Positions 55,648 through 63,857 of a DNA stretch of 64,000 nt are shown piece by piece. The stretch lies in assembly GCF_000014805.1 (NCBI RefSeq), contig NC_008570.1:1493001-1557000 (forward strand), in the 5' to 3' direction. Position numbers and translations under genes: made by a program. The stretch's first letter is position 1, and each line of letters opens with the position of its first letter. The DNA is from Aeromonas hydrophila subsp. hydrophila ATCC 7966. GTDB lineage: Bacteria > Pseudomonadota > Gammaproteobacteria > Enterobacterales > Aeromonadaceae. The notes below the pieces were generated by a model. The model saw nothing but the letters and a program-made list of their open reading frames with translations, did no database searches and was not told the DNA's origin.

Positions 55648-56115
55648 TCAGATAAAGGCCTTGAGGGCCGACAGCGGCAGCCTGGTGCCGGCCAGATAGT
55701 CCTGAATGCACTGCCACACCAGGGGGCTGCGCAGAGCCGGTTTGCACTCGGCGATCTCCGCCAGGGTGAGCCAGTGGCAGGCCAGCACGTCGCCGTCAGG
55801 ATCCTCTGGATGGTGCTGACCCGGCGCCTTTTCAAGGTCGAAGATGACGGCGGTGCGCACAAAGGTGGCCTCGCTGTCCGCCGGTTTGTAGAGATAGACC
55901 CCGAGCCAGCCGGTGGGAGCGGCAGTGAGCCCGGTCTCTTCCTTCAGCTCGCGGCAGGCCGCCTGGATAAGATCTTCCCCCGGCTCCACATGGCCGGCGG
56001 GCTGGTTGAAGCGGCACTGGCCCTTGATCTCCTCTTCTACCAGCAGAAAGCGGCCCTGCCAGTGTACCAGGGCGGCCACGGTGAGGCGGGTGGGCAGCGG
56101 TGGGTGATCGCTCAT
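55648..56115 (-). CDS. nudJ: Nudix phosphatase NudJ
   Basis: 155 residues from ATG 56115, with AAGGAG six bases before. The Nudix box GHVEPGEDLIQAACRELKEE plus TGL carries the metal-binding REXXEE glutamates. The N-terminal TRLTVAALVHWQGRFLLVEE and the internal LGVYLYKPADSEATFVRTAV fit NudJ (E. coli YmfB, 153 residues), which cleaves thiamine pyrophosphates and nucleotide di- and triphosphates. It lies between rluE and mnmA, as in E. coli. Confidence 0.93.
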   Translation of the reverse strand: MSDHPPLPTRLTVAALVHWQGRFLLVEEEIKGQCRFNQPAGHVEPGEDLIQAACRELKEETGLTAAPTGWLGVYLYKPADSEATFVRTAVIFDLEKAPGQHHPEDPDGDVLACHWLTLAEIAECKPALRSPLVWQCIQDYLAGTRLPLSALKAFI

Positions 56116-56210
56116 AAGGGACTCCTTGTCTGGTTGGCTGTGCCCCGGTGGGGCGCTGGATTCAACTGTGCTGTTCAGGTGACGCACGCTGGCCAAATGG
56201 CTTACTCGTA

Positions 56211-57152
56211 TCATTCCGCCGGCTTGCTGCGGGCCGGGCGACGGGCGGTGCCGCGCCCGCCGCTGCGATGGCCGGGGTGCGGCTCGGCCTCGCGGCTGCC
56301 CCGCCCTTGGCCGGGTGCCTGTTCTTGGCCCTGATGCTGGGGGCGGCGAGCCGCTCGCGGTGCGCCTCGCTGGCCTGCTCCCTGTGGCTTGGCGGATGTT
56401 TGTGCTTTCCCTTGCGTGGTAGCTGGCCGTGGCGCCGGGGCCAGCTCGGGAGCGGGCAGGGCGCGGCTCTCCCCCGGTGCCAGCCCGTCGAGGGACCAGT
56501 CGCCGATGGCGTAGCGGATAAGACGCAGGGTGGGGTGGCCGATGTGGGCGGTCATCCGCCGCACCTGGCGGTTGCGCCCCTCCACTATCTTGATCTCCAG
56601 CCAGCAGGTGGGGATCTCCTTGCGCTCGCGAATGGGCGGGTTGCGTGGCCACACGGCAGGTTCCTCCATGATGCGCGCCCCGGCGGGCAAGGTCATGCCG
56701 TCGTTGAGCTCCACGCCGGCGCACAGGGCAGCCAGTTTCTCCTCGCTCGGCACTCCTTCCACCTGCACCCAGTAGGTCTTGGGGGTCTTCTCCCCCGGCT
56801 GGGTAAGGCGTGCCTGCAGCTTGCCGTCGTTGGTGAGCAGCAACAGCCCCTCGCTGTCGCGGTCGAGCCGGCCCGCGGCATAGATGCCGGGCTCGGTGAT
56901 GTAATCCTTGAGGGTCTCGCGGCCCGCCTCGTCAGTGAACTGACAGAGCACCATGTAGGGCTTGTTCAACAGCAGCAGCTTGCGATCGGCCGGGGCGGGG
57001 GCCGGTTTGCGCTCGCCCTCCCTGTCTCTCATGGCGTGTTGCACTTCCCGGCGTTGGGATGGTCGCGCAGTGGCGGGCCCTTTGGCCTTGTGCTCGGTGT
57101 CAGGGCGGGCGGAGAGGGAGAGACGGGGACGGGCTGATTTCATCGCATGCAT
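56211..57152 (-). CDS. rluE: 23S rRNA pseudouridine(2457) synthase RluE with long basic tails
   Basis: 313 residues, compared with about 217 in E. coli. The RsuA-type core (residues ~58-235) has the catalytic aspartate in [19 protein letters not shown], the KTYWVQVEG and [20 protein letters not shown] motifs and ends at [10 protein letters not shown]. It makes a pseudouridine in 23S rRNA. A ~55-residue basic N-terminal extension and a ~80-residue C-terminal tail rich in Arg, Gly, Gln, Pro and Ala are extra and look disordered. The start may be at 57152 or at the ATG three codons on (57143); the ribosome site is weak for both. Confidence 0.9.
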   Translation of the reverse strand: MHAMKSARPRLSLSARPDTEHKAKGPATARPSQRREVQHAMRDREGERKPAPAPADRKLLLLNKPYMVLCQFTDEAGRETLKDYITEPGIYAAGRLDRDSEGLLLLTNDGKLQARLTQPGEKTPKTYWVQVEGVPSEEKLAALCAGVELNDGMTLPAGARIMEEPAVWPRNPPIRERKEIPTCWLEIKIVEGRNRQVRRMTAHIGHPTLRLIRYAIGDWSLDGLAPGESRALPAPELAPAPRPATTQGKAQTSAKPQGAGQRGAPRAARRPQHQGQEQAPGQGRGSREAEPHPGHRSGGRGTARRPARSKPAE

Positions 57153-57218
57153 ACCAAAAACAGGGGAAGGGCGAGTGTACCACAGGGGGCTGTCGCGGGC
57201 ATGAACGACGGGGACGGC

Positions 57219-57986
57219 TCAGCCGAGCAGGCCGTCGATGACGATGGCCTGACGGGCGGGGGCGGAGCTCGCGTGCAGCAGCGCTGTGCCTACCTGCTCG
57301 TCCATCAGTGCGCGGGCCAGCCGGGTGAGGGGGCGCAACTGCTCGGGAGCCAGGCCGGCGGGCACTGCCAGCAAAATCAGGGTCTGCACCGGTCCGAGTA
57401 CGGAGCCCCATTCGATGGGCTCGCTGCTACTGAGCAGCGAGAGCGCGGGTCGACGGATAGCGGGGCAGATGACATGGGGCATGGCGAGCCCGGGCCGGAT
57501 AATGGTGGCGGACAGTTGCTCGCGCGCGGCGATGGCCTGCTCCAGCGCTGGCCTGTCGCTTATCAGCGGGGCGGGCAGCAGATCCACCAGCACCGCCAGT
57601 GCCTGGGCCTTGTCAAGGGGGGCTGTGGCATGGCCAAGCTGAGCCAGGGTGAAGCAATAGTCGGGCAGCGCCTGGCCCAGGCGCTGCTCGGCCAGGGCGG
57701 CGCTGCCGGGGCGTCCCAGCGGCTGGCCCAGCTCCACGCACCAGCAGGTGAAGGCCATGTGGGCGAGCTCGGCATCCAGCCCCTCGATCAGCAGCAGGCA
57801 GAGATCGCCGGGCTGGGTGGCCAGGGTGAGCAGGGAGAGCTGGTTGGTTGCCTCTACCGCCTGGCGGCGGGTGACGTTGATGAACTGGATATGGGACTTG
57901 AACAGCCCGGCTAGCCGACTCAACTGCTTGGCCTGGGTGATGGTGAGCCCCAGCCGGCAGTGAAAGGAGATCTCGCGGATCAGCAT
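57219..57986 (-). CDS. Fusion of degenerate HPr-like domain with fructose-type PTS EIIA
   Basis: 255 residues. The first ~90 residues align by eye with HPr, but the phospho-acceptor loop GLHTRPA is replaced by GLTITQA, so the histidine and its arginine are missing. The last ~150 residues are a fructose/mannitol-type EIIA with the active histidine kept (RPGLAMPHVIC, about residue 170) and the AREQLSATII segment. The order HPr-EIIA is the reverse of FruB. The start codon directly follows the EIIB stop (TGAATG), so translation is probably coupled. It may accept phosphate only through EIIA and pass it to the EIIB next door. Confidence 0.8.
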   Translation of the reverse strand: MLIREISFHCRLGLTITQAKQLSRLAGLFKSHIQFINVTRRQAVEATNQLSLLTLATQPGDLCLLLIEGLDAELAHMAFTCWCVELGQPLGRPGSAALAEQRLGQALPDYCFTLAQLGHATAPLDKAQALAVLVDLLPAPLISDRPALEQAIAAREQLSATIIRPGLAMPHVICPAIRRPALSLLSSSEPIEWGSVLGPVQTLILLAVPAGLAPEQLRPLTRLARALMDEQVGTALLHASSAPARQAIVIDGLLG

Positions 57987-58292
57987 TCAGACGCCGGGGG
58001 CGGCGGTTTTGAGCACGGCCACCGCATCGAGCAGCACCGCCTCCAGCTTGACCTGGTGGATAGGGCAGCCGAGGAAGCGATCCTTCTGCTCAATCTCGAT
58101 ATCGGAGGCGATCAGCACCAGATCGGCGCCGGCGATGTCGCGGGCGGTGAGGATGTTCTCCAGCCCCATGGCCCCCTGAGTTTCGACCTTGATCTTGAGC
58201 CCCAGCTTGTCGGCGGCTTTTTGCAGCGCTTCGGCGGCCATGTAGGTGTGGGCGATGCCGGTAGGGCAGGCGGTGACGGCGAGGATCTTCAT
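57987..58292 (-). CDS. Free-standing fructose-type PTS EIIB
   Basis: 101 residues, a single PTS IIB domain of the fructose family with the phospho-cysteine in AVTACPTGIAHTYMAAEALQ (Cys 9). It ends in an alanine-rich helix. No free EIIC is adjacent; the only EIIC in the window is in the EIIABC protein encoded upstream. It has its own promoter candidate and is separated from uhpT by a terminator. Confidence 0.92.
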   Translation of the reverse strand: MKILAVTACPTGIAHTYMAAEALQKAADKLGLKIKVETQGAMGLENILTARDIAGADLVLIASDIEIEQKDRFLGCPIHQVKLEAVLLDAVAVLKTAAPGV

Positions 58293-58323
58293 GGGCTCTC
58301 ACGGCAAATTCGGGTGGGGCAAC

Positions 58324-58352
58324 AAGATAGCGCCAAGGGGCGGCCTTGCCAA
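58324..58352 (-). promoter_or_regulatory. Putative sigma-70 promoter of the EIIB-HPr/EIIA genes
   Basis: On the minus strand TTGGCA (58352-58347) and TATCTT (58329-58324) are separated by 17 bases. The message would begin about 25 bases before the EIIB start. Confidence 0.6.
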
Positions 58353-58457
58353 AGGGGCGGAGGCAAAAATGGGATCCCGACTGCGCTCTGCTGAAGGGAT
58401 GGGCAAGGGGTCGGCGAATTTATGGCCCCAAAAGGGACAAGTGGGGAAAACAGGGGA

Positions 58458-58486
58458 TAAAAAACGGCCCGCCAGAAGGCGGGCCG
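58458..58486 (-). terminator. Terminator after uhpT
   Basis: CGGCCCGCC (58465-58473) pairs with GGCGGGCCG (58478-58486) around AGAA. On the minus strand it ends in TTTTTAT. It lies about 105 bases after the uhpT stop, beyond the partial repeat of the uhpT end. Confidence 0.92.
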
Positions 58487-58544
58487 AATGCACACTACGG
58501 AGTGAAACCGTGCGACCGGGCAGTGACTGCCCGGATGCTAGGGC

Positions 58545-58626
58545 TCAGGCGGACTGGGTGGCCAGGGTGGCGGCTTCAGTTCGCGCTGGTTCAGGCGGAC
58601 TGGGTCGCCAAAGTGGCGGCTTTCAG
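58545..58626. repeat. Imperfect direct repeat of the uhpT 3' end
   Basis: The 35 bases 58545-58579 and the 36 bases 58591-58626 are nearly the same (both begin TCAGGCGGACTGGGT and end in TTCAG, with a few changes and one insertion). They are separated by 11 bases. The second copy holds the last 12 codons of uhpT. Confidence 0.85.
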
Positions 58627-59997
58627 CTCCCGCTTGATGCGGCGGATCTTGCGCTCTTCGGCGACCGCTACGCAGGCCATCAGCACAAGACAGGCGGCGG
58701 CGGCCATGTCCAGCGCCGCGAAGGTGCCGGTCCAGCCGGTCAGGCCGAAGATGGGGGTGCCGTCTGCAATCATGCCCAGACCCAGTTTGGCGAAGCTGTC
58801 ACCGATGAGGTAGGCGAAGGTGCCCTTGACGCCATCGGCCACGCTGATGCCCTGCTTGGGTACGAAGCCCACGGCGGCCACGCCGATCAGCAGCTGCGGA
58901 CCGAACACCAGGAAGCCCAGCAGGAACAGGGAGCCCAGGAACATGAACTGGGTGGTGGCGTGCTGGTAGAGGCCCAGGGTGGCGATGATCAGCGCCAGTG
59001 CCACGCAGGCCACCAGACCACGGCGACCGTTGGCCAGATCCGAGAGGTAACCCCACATCAGGGTACCGACCAGGGCGCCCACTTCGAAGAAGGTAAAGCC
59101 CTGGATGGCGATTTCCTTGGAGAAGCCGAGCTCCTGGTGGGCATAGACGGTGGACCACTGGTCGATACCGATACGCACCACGTAGAGGAAGATGTTGGCA
59201 AAGCAGAGCAGCCAGATCACCTTGTTCATCAGCACGTACTTGACGAAAATCTGCCACTTGGTCAGCTGCTGCTCCTCGGTGGCGATATCTTCTTCGCTGG
59301 CCACTTCGTCAAACAGCTCTTCCACCTTGCCCAGGCCATAGGCTTCCGGCGAATCGCTACCAAAGCGCAGGCCGATAAAGCCGACGATCAGCGCGATGAT
59401 GGAGGGGAAGATGAACATGCCGAGCACGTTGCCATCGAACAGGTAGTTGGCACCGAACAGCGCCACCCCGGCCGCACCGGCCCCGCCCACGTTGTGGGAG
59501 AGGTTCCACATACCGAGGTAGGTGCCGCGCTTGTTGCGGGGCGTCCACTTGGTGATGGTGGAGTAGCTGCAGGAGCCGCCGCAGCTCTGGAAGAAACCGC
59601 TGGCCGCGTAGAAGAAGATCATCAGGTAGAGGCTGAAACCGGTACCGCCCATGCTGGCACTGAAGCCCAGCATGCAGAGGGAGGAGAGGATCAGCATCAG
59701 CGGCAGGAACTGCTTGGTATTCTTGCCATCGGCATAGTAGGAGACGATGGTCTTGCCCACCCCGTAGGTGATGGAGAAGCCAAGGCCGATCATGCCGAGC
59801 TCGGTCATGGAGAGACCGTACTCCTGGATCATGTCGTTCTGCGCAATGTTGAAGTTCTTGCGGATCAGATACATGGTCAGGTAACCGATGAACACAACCA
59901 GATAGGATTGCATAAACGGTTTGAACCAGAGCTTGCGCCGGGCTTCGACCGGCAGGTTCAGGGTGGGGACCCGGACCTGTTCGAGCAGTTTAAACAT
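58591..59997 (-). CDS. uhpT: Hexose phosphate:phosphate antiporter UhpT
   Basis: 468 residues, 12 membrane helices, organophosphate antiporter family. It is close to E. coli UhpT along its whole length ([80 protein letters not shown]). It brings in glucose-6-phosphate and related esters in exchange for phosphate. E. coli needs UhpABC for induction; no uhpABC is in this window. A TAGGAAA-A-TTTCCTA palindrome lies upstream. Fosfomycin also enters through this family. Confidence 0.96.
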   Translation of the reverse strand: MFKLLEQVRVPTLNLPVEARRKLWFKPFMQSYLVVFIGYLTMYLIRKNFNIAQNDMIQEYGLSMTELGMIGLGFSITYGVGKTIVSYYADGKNTKQFLPLMLILSSLCMLGFSASMGGTGFSLYLMIFFYAASGFFQSCGGSCSYSTITKWTPRNKRGTYLGMWNLSHNVGGAGAAGVALFGANYLFDGNVLGMFIFPSIIALIVGFIGLRFGSDSPEAYGLGKVEELFDEVASEEDIATEEQQLTKWQIFVKYVLMNKVIWLLCFANIFLYVVRIGIDQWSTVYAHQELGFSKEIAIQGFTFFEVGALVGTLMWGYLSDLANGRRGLVACVALALIIATLGLYQHATTQFMFLGSLFLLGFLVFGPQLLIGVAAVGFVPKQGISVADGVKGTFAYLIGDSFAKLGLGMIADGTPIFGLTGWTGTFAALDMAAAACLVLMACVAVAEERKIRRIKRELKAATLATQSA

Positions 59998-60332
59998 CTT
60001 CGTTCATCCTCTGCGAGATAGACGCTGTTTCCGCCGCGTTCCTCACTTTTTGATTGGAGTTGGAGGTCACGCCACGGAAAGAACAACAGGAAGCGGGCGC
60101 GGTGCGCGGCGAGTCCCTGTCGATTGAACCCATGCCCGTCCCTTGCGCCATGGCGCGGGTCGGGTAACGACATCAGGTAGCGTGACTTTAATGAGGCACG
60201 CTGCAAATGGCGTGAGAGCCATCCCTAGGGGGGGTAGGAAAATTTCCTAGTTTGGCGGGATCCGGCCGCGAAGCGTGAAGAGGATCACAAGCCGGCGGTG
60301 TACAGCAGAGGTGAACGGGCTCTCTCGAACCC
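59998..60332. other. Upstream region of uhpT
   Basis: About 335 bases with no gene. It holds an ATGGC-N6-GCCAT inverted repeat at 60207-60222 and a perfect TAGGAAA-A-TTTCCTA palindrome at 60235-60249, both good operator candidates roughly 210-250 bases before the uhpT start. The rest would be a long uhpT leader. No clear -10/-35 pair is seen, which fits an activator-dependent promoter. Confidence 0.45.
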
Positions 60333-60364
60333 GACAAAAGAGGAGGCCACCCGCAGGTGGCCTC
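60333..60364 (-). terminator. Terminator after PTS EIIABC
   Basis: GAGGCCACC (60343-60351 in plus coordinates, complement read) pairs with GGTGGCCTC (60356-60364). On the minus strand TCTTTTGTC follows. It lies about 47 bases after the EIIABC stop. Confidence 0.85.
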
Positions 60365-60410
60365 GTCCGGTTTGGTCGCCGCCAGCAGGGGCGACTTGGT
60401 TGGGCGGGGA

Positions 60411-62318
60411 TCAGGCGGCCTTGGCCAGGGTCACCTCGTCACTCTTCTTGACCCGCAGTTTTTTCAGGGCAACTGCCACCACTCCGGTGACGATAGCGCC
60501 GCAGATCATGCAGAGCAGGGCCAGCAGCGGCTTGTTGACGGCGCCAAGCAGGGCCACGATGGGGCCACCGTGGGCGACGCTGTTGGTGATGCCAAACAGG
60601 AAGGCCATCACGGCGGCGGTCATGCTGCCCAGCACGTTGGCCGGGATGACGGCGAGCGGATCACGGGCGGCGAATGGAATCGCACCTTCGGAGATCCCCA
60701 CCAGGCCCATGGCACCGGCGGCTTTGCCCGCCTCAATCTCGGTGGCGTCGAAGATGCCGAGCTTGCGACCCAGTACGGTAGCCAGCGACATGCCAAGGGG
60801 CGCGGCCGGGATGGCGCAGGCCATGGCACCCATGAACTGGGTCTGGCCGGAGGCGATCATCCCCACCGAGAACAGGAAGGCCACCTTGTTGACCGGGCCA
60901 CCCATATCAAAGCCGGCCATGCCGCCCAGCACGATCCCCAGCAGCACCAGACTGCCGCCGCTCATGGAGAGCAACATGGCGTTCAGACCCGTCATCATGT
61001 CGGCAATGGGGGCGCCGATGATGAAGATGAAGACCGCAGCGATAAACAGGGAACCGACGATGGGGGCGATCAGGATCGGCACCAGCGGTTGCACCATCTT
61101 GTGGTAGTGGCGGGTGGCAATCCAGCGCACCAGATAACCGACCAAGAGGCCTGCGATGATGGCACCGATAAAGCCGGTACCGGCGTCGGCGCCGTAGAAG
61201 CTGCCGTTGTTGGCGATCCAGCCGCCGATAAAGCCCGGTGCCAGTGCCGGTCTGTCACCGATGGCGTAGGCGATGTAGCCCGCCAGAATGGGGATCATCA
61301 GGGTGAAGGCGGCGACCCCCACGTTGAGGATCTGGTTCCACATGCTCCCTGCCGGGATCTGCATGCCGCTCGGGGTCGGATCGCCGCCGATGGCCAGTGC
61401 CAGGGCGATCAGCAGACCCCCCGTGACCACAAACGGGATCATGTGGGAGACGCCGTTCATCAGATAACGGTAGAGATCCGAGCTGCCGCCTGAGCTCTTC
61501 TCTTCGCTCTTGCGCTCATCCTTGTCCGCCACATAGGCGGGGGCCTTCAGCGCCTGCTCAATCAGCCCCTTGCCATCCTTGATGGGAGCCTTCACGCCGG
61601 TCTTGATGAGCGGCTTGCCGTTGAAGCGGGCCATGTCCACCTGCTTGTCGCAGGCCACCACGATGGCGCTTGCGCGGGCAATCTCGGCCGCAGTCGGGCT
61701 GTTCTTGACGCCGATGGAGCCGTTGGTCTCCACCTTCACTTCAAAGCCCAGCTCCTTGGCGGCGCGCTCCAGGGACTCTGCCGCCAGATAGGTGTGGGCG
61801 ATGCCGGCCGGGCAGCCGGTGACGCCGATGATCAGCCCCTTGTCGGCGGCCGGGGTGGCCACTTGCGGCTCTTTCTTCTCGAGCAGCAGGGCCAGCGCAT
61901 CGGTAGGCGTCTTGGCTGCCAGCAGGGCATCGATAAAGCCCTCTTCAATCAGCTTGGCGGAGAGCTCGGCCAGCACCTCGATATGGTGATTGGCGCCGCC
62001 AGCCGGGGAGGCAATCATGAAAAACAGTCGGGAGGGCTTGCCATCCTCGGCGCCGTACTCGATACCGGCGCGGCTGATGCCGATGGCCACCGCCGGGGTG
62101 CTCACTGCCGCACTCTTGGCGTGGGGCAGGGCAACGCCCTCTTCAAAGCCGGTGTTGTCCAGCTCTTCCCGGGCCCACAAGTCCTTGATGAACTGCTGCT
62201 CGTTGCTGACCTTGCCTTGCGCCGCGAGCAGGCGGGTCATCTCGGTGAAGACCTCCTCCTTGCGAGTGGCCTTTAAATCGAGCGCGATCAGCTGCTCGTT
62301 GATAAGGGTGGTGATCAT
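60411..62318 (-). CDS. PTS fructose-family permease EIIABC
   Basis: 635 residues. EIIA (residues ~1-150) has its active histidine in EEGVALPHAKSAAV (about residue 66). EIIB (~160-260) has its cysteine in GVTGCPAGIAHTYLAAES. EIIC (~285-620) has about ten membrane helices, with GGFIGGWIANNGSFY-like and GAMGLVGISEGAIPFAARDP segments. It takes up and phosphorylates a sugar of the fructose/mannosyl-glycerate type; the exact sugar cannot be told, as no fruK, mngB or other catabolic gene is near. AGGGAG precedes the ATG. A CRP-like site lies upstream, pointing to catabolite control. Confidence 0.93.
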   Translation of the reverse strand: MITTLINEQLIALDLKATRKEEVFTEMTRLLAAQGKVSNEQQFIKDLWAREELDNTGFEEGVALPHAKSAAVSTPAVAIGISRAGIEYGAEDGKPSRLFFMIASPAGGANHHIEVLAELSAKLIEEGFIDALLAAKTPTDALALLLEKKEPQVATPAADKGLIIGVTGCPAGIAHTYLAAESLERAAKELGFEVKVETNGSIGVKNSPTAAEIARASAIVVACDKQVDMARFNGKPLIKTGVKAPIKDGKGLIEQALKAPAYVADKDERKSEEKSSGGSSDLYRYLMNGVSHMIPFVVTGGLLIALALAIGGDPTPSGMQIPAGSMWNQILNVGVAAFTLMIPILAGYIAYAIGDRPALAPGFIGGWIANNGSFYGADAGTGFIGAIIAGLLVGYLVRWIATRHYHKMVQPLVPILIAPIVGSLFIAAVFIFIIGAPIADMMTGLNAMLLSMSGGSLVLLGIVLGGMAGFDMGGPVNKVAFLFSVGMIASGQTQFMGAMACAIPAAPLGMSLATVLGRKLGIFDATEIEAGKAAGAMGLVGISEGAIPFAARDPLAVIPANVLGSMTAAVMAFLFGITNSVAHGGPIVALLGAVNKPLLALLCMICGAIVTGVVAVALKKLRVKKSDEVTLAKAA

Positions 62319-62360
62319 GGCGTTCTCCCTGCTCCTGGCCGGAGCCTGTTGGCATCTTTT

Positions 62361-62378
62361 CCTGGGCTAGCGCCCAGG
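62361..62378. repeat. Hairpin in the EIIABC leader
   Basis: CCTGGGC-TAGC-GCCCAGG is a perfect 7-bp stem about 43 bases before the EIIABC start. On the minus strand AAAAGATG follows. It may help message stability or mild attenuation. Confidence 0.5.
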
Positions 62379-62403
62379 AGATGCAGACAAAAGTGACCCC
62401 ACT

Positions 62404-62409
62404 ATTATC
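62404..62409 (-). promoter_or_regulatory. Putative -10 box of the EIIABC promoter
   Basis: GATAAT on the minus strand with only a poor -35 (TAGGTG) 17 bases upstream. The CRP-like site is centred about 80 bases further upstream, close to position -90 of the predicted start, which suits class I activation. Confidence 0.45.
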
Positions 62410-62480
62410 CCGCCCGCTGAGCTGCGCACCTATCGGACAAAACTGCGAAATACTGGATTTTTGTGCGCAACCACCTCGAG

Positions 62481-62496
62481 TGTGACCCCGATCGCA
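62481..62496. promoter_or_regulatory. CRP-like site upstream of PTS EIIABC
   Basis: TGTGA-CCCCGA-TCGCA differs from TGTGA-N6-TCACA at one place. It stands on the helical face expected for activation of the EIIABC promoter. PTS genes are often under cAMP-CRP control. Confidence 0.65.
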
Positions 62497-62527
62497 CAGC
62501 AGACCAGCTGACAAAATGGGTCTGAAT

Positions 62528-62539
62528 TGAATCGATAAG
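62528..62539. promoter_or_regulatory. Cra(FruR)-like site
   Basis: TGAATCGATAAG fits the Cra half-consensus TGAAWC-SNTHHW at 11 of 12 positions. It is upstream of the CRP-like site. Short degenerate sites like this occur by chance, so support is weak. Confidence 0.3.
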
Positions 62540-62810
62540 TGATTTTTTATTTTTAAAAATCAGTATCTTGATGTTGATTCTTTCAACGTGCTTTTATGAT
62601 GGAGGGTGATATTATCCGGCCTAGAATCGGTGAGGAACTGTAAATTTGTGAGATGAAAAGAGCGGGCGGGGTGTGAGCTGGTGCACATAAATGGCGGTGA
62701 CGGGGTGCTTGGTAAGGGGAGGTCGGCGAGGGGAAAGGTGGAGAAATGGGTTGAGCCATGGGAGCCAGACAGCCCACCACAACGCGCGAGTGAAAGCACA
62801 GGCATTGGCC

Positions 62811-62902
62811 CGGTAGGGTGCAATGAACGAAGTGAATTGCACCGTTTTTTTGGAGGCAGAAAAGGTAGAGGTGCAATGCGCTGCTCTTATTGCACCCTAC
62901 CG
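62811..62902. repeat. 92-bp MITE-like element with perfect 14-bp terminal inverted repeats
   Basis: CGGTAGGGTGCAAT (62811-62824) and its exact reverse complement (62889-62902) bound the element. Inside, GGTGCAAT-N11-ATTGCACC occurs twice (62817-62843 and 62870-62896), so the RNA or single strand can fold as two equal hairpins or one long one. The form recalls dispersed GGGTGCAAT repeats in gammaproteobacterial genomes. It encodes no protein. Confidence 0.75.
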
Positions 62903-62951
62903 AATTGATGACGTGAATGTCTAAGTACGCTTGGGTATTAAAAGTTCTAGG

Positions 62952-63742
62952 TTAACTTTTGGCTATTGCTTCTGGAAGATAGAGCCAACGGACAAGGGGG
63001 CCTTTTCTGGAGGCAAATCGGATCTTAATCCAGTCATCTTTCTGCTCGAGAATTTCTACTTTGTCGTTATGAATAAGATAGGCTTTGGTCTTTGATTTTT
63101 TTTCAGGTGATGAGTAGAGAAAGGCTTTCTCGGATGTGACTGACCAGAGAATTTTCTTGCCATCAAAATCAATCGCAACGGTGTCCAGTTTCTCTCCCTT
63201 CTGATTAAATGTGTGCTCGTAAAGAGGGAAGGTATCAATTTCGGAGTTTTGGATCTGATACTCTGTTGTTTTATATAGCCAGAGTTCACCTTGGGCGTTA
63301 TATCGGTAAGTATCGTAATACCATACAGGGCCGGAGCGGCAAGAGCTAACCAAAGAAAGATCATCTAATCGAACTGAAAGGTTATAGAGATCTTCGCAGG
63401 CAGATGTAGGTGTCTTCGAGTCTGCAAATTTTAGCTCTTTGAATATTGCATTCATATGATCATATAAGAACACATGAAAAATATTATTTACCATGCCAAG
63501 ATAGTTGGTAATGGCAATGTCCTTATAACCATCAAAGTTGAAATCCTGTATAAAAATATCAGACTCCAAATTATCATCAATACATTTAAGTTGCTGCTTT
63601 TCTTTTCCTGCTGTCATCAAGTAAAAGCATTCACCCTCTTTTTAATATCTACTTTCACTCCGTCAATTATAAATGTGGCGTCTGCTTTTGCAGAAATGGA
63701 GAAGCATAGTAATAAAGTTGTGATGATGATAAGTAATTTCAT
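62952..63742 (-). pseudogene. Frameshifted gene for a secreted protein with SH3-like tail
   Basis: A start at ATG 63742, with AGGA nine bases before, gives a clear signal peptide (MKLLIIITTLLLCFSISAKA) and then stops after 41 codons. The rest of the protein continues in another frame to 62952 (222 residues from its first ATG). The frames join at a run of five A on the minus strand (63643-63639); a sixth A would give VDIKKEGECFYLMTAGKEKQ and one ~263-residue protein. The middle holds an FNFDGYKDIAITNYLG motif of FG-GAP or XAC2610-like proteins, and the end looks like a bacterial SH3 domain. It may be a real mutation, a sequencing error, or slippage. Function unknown. Confidence 0.7.
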
Positions 63743-63857
63743 GTTGATTTATCCTGCCACTTGAACTTTTGTAAAGTGCTGCTTGCGTCGTTTATTTACT
63801 GTCTCGGAGCGTCTTAAATTGAGTTGAATAAAGAGGCGGAATTCCACGCTACCGACC

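Noticed and set aside
58246..60021. 591-residue plus-strand frame
   Set aside because: Antisense to uhpT and the EIIB region; His/Gly/Gln-rich shadow with no family resemblance.
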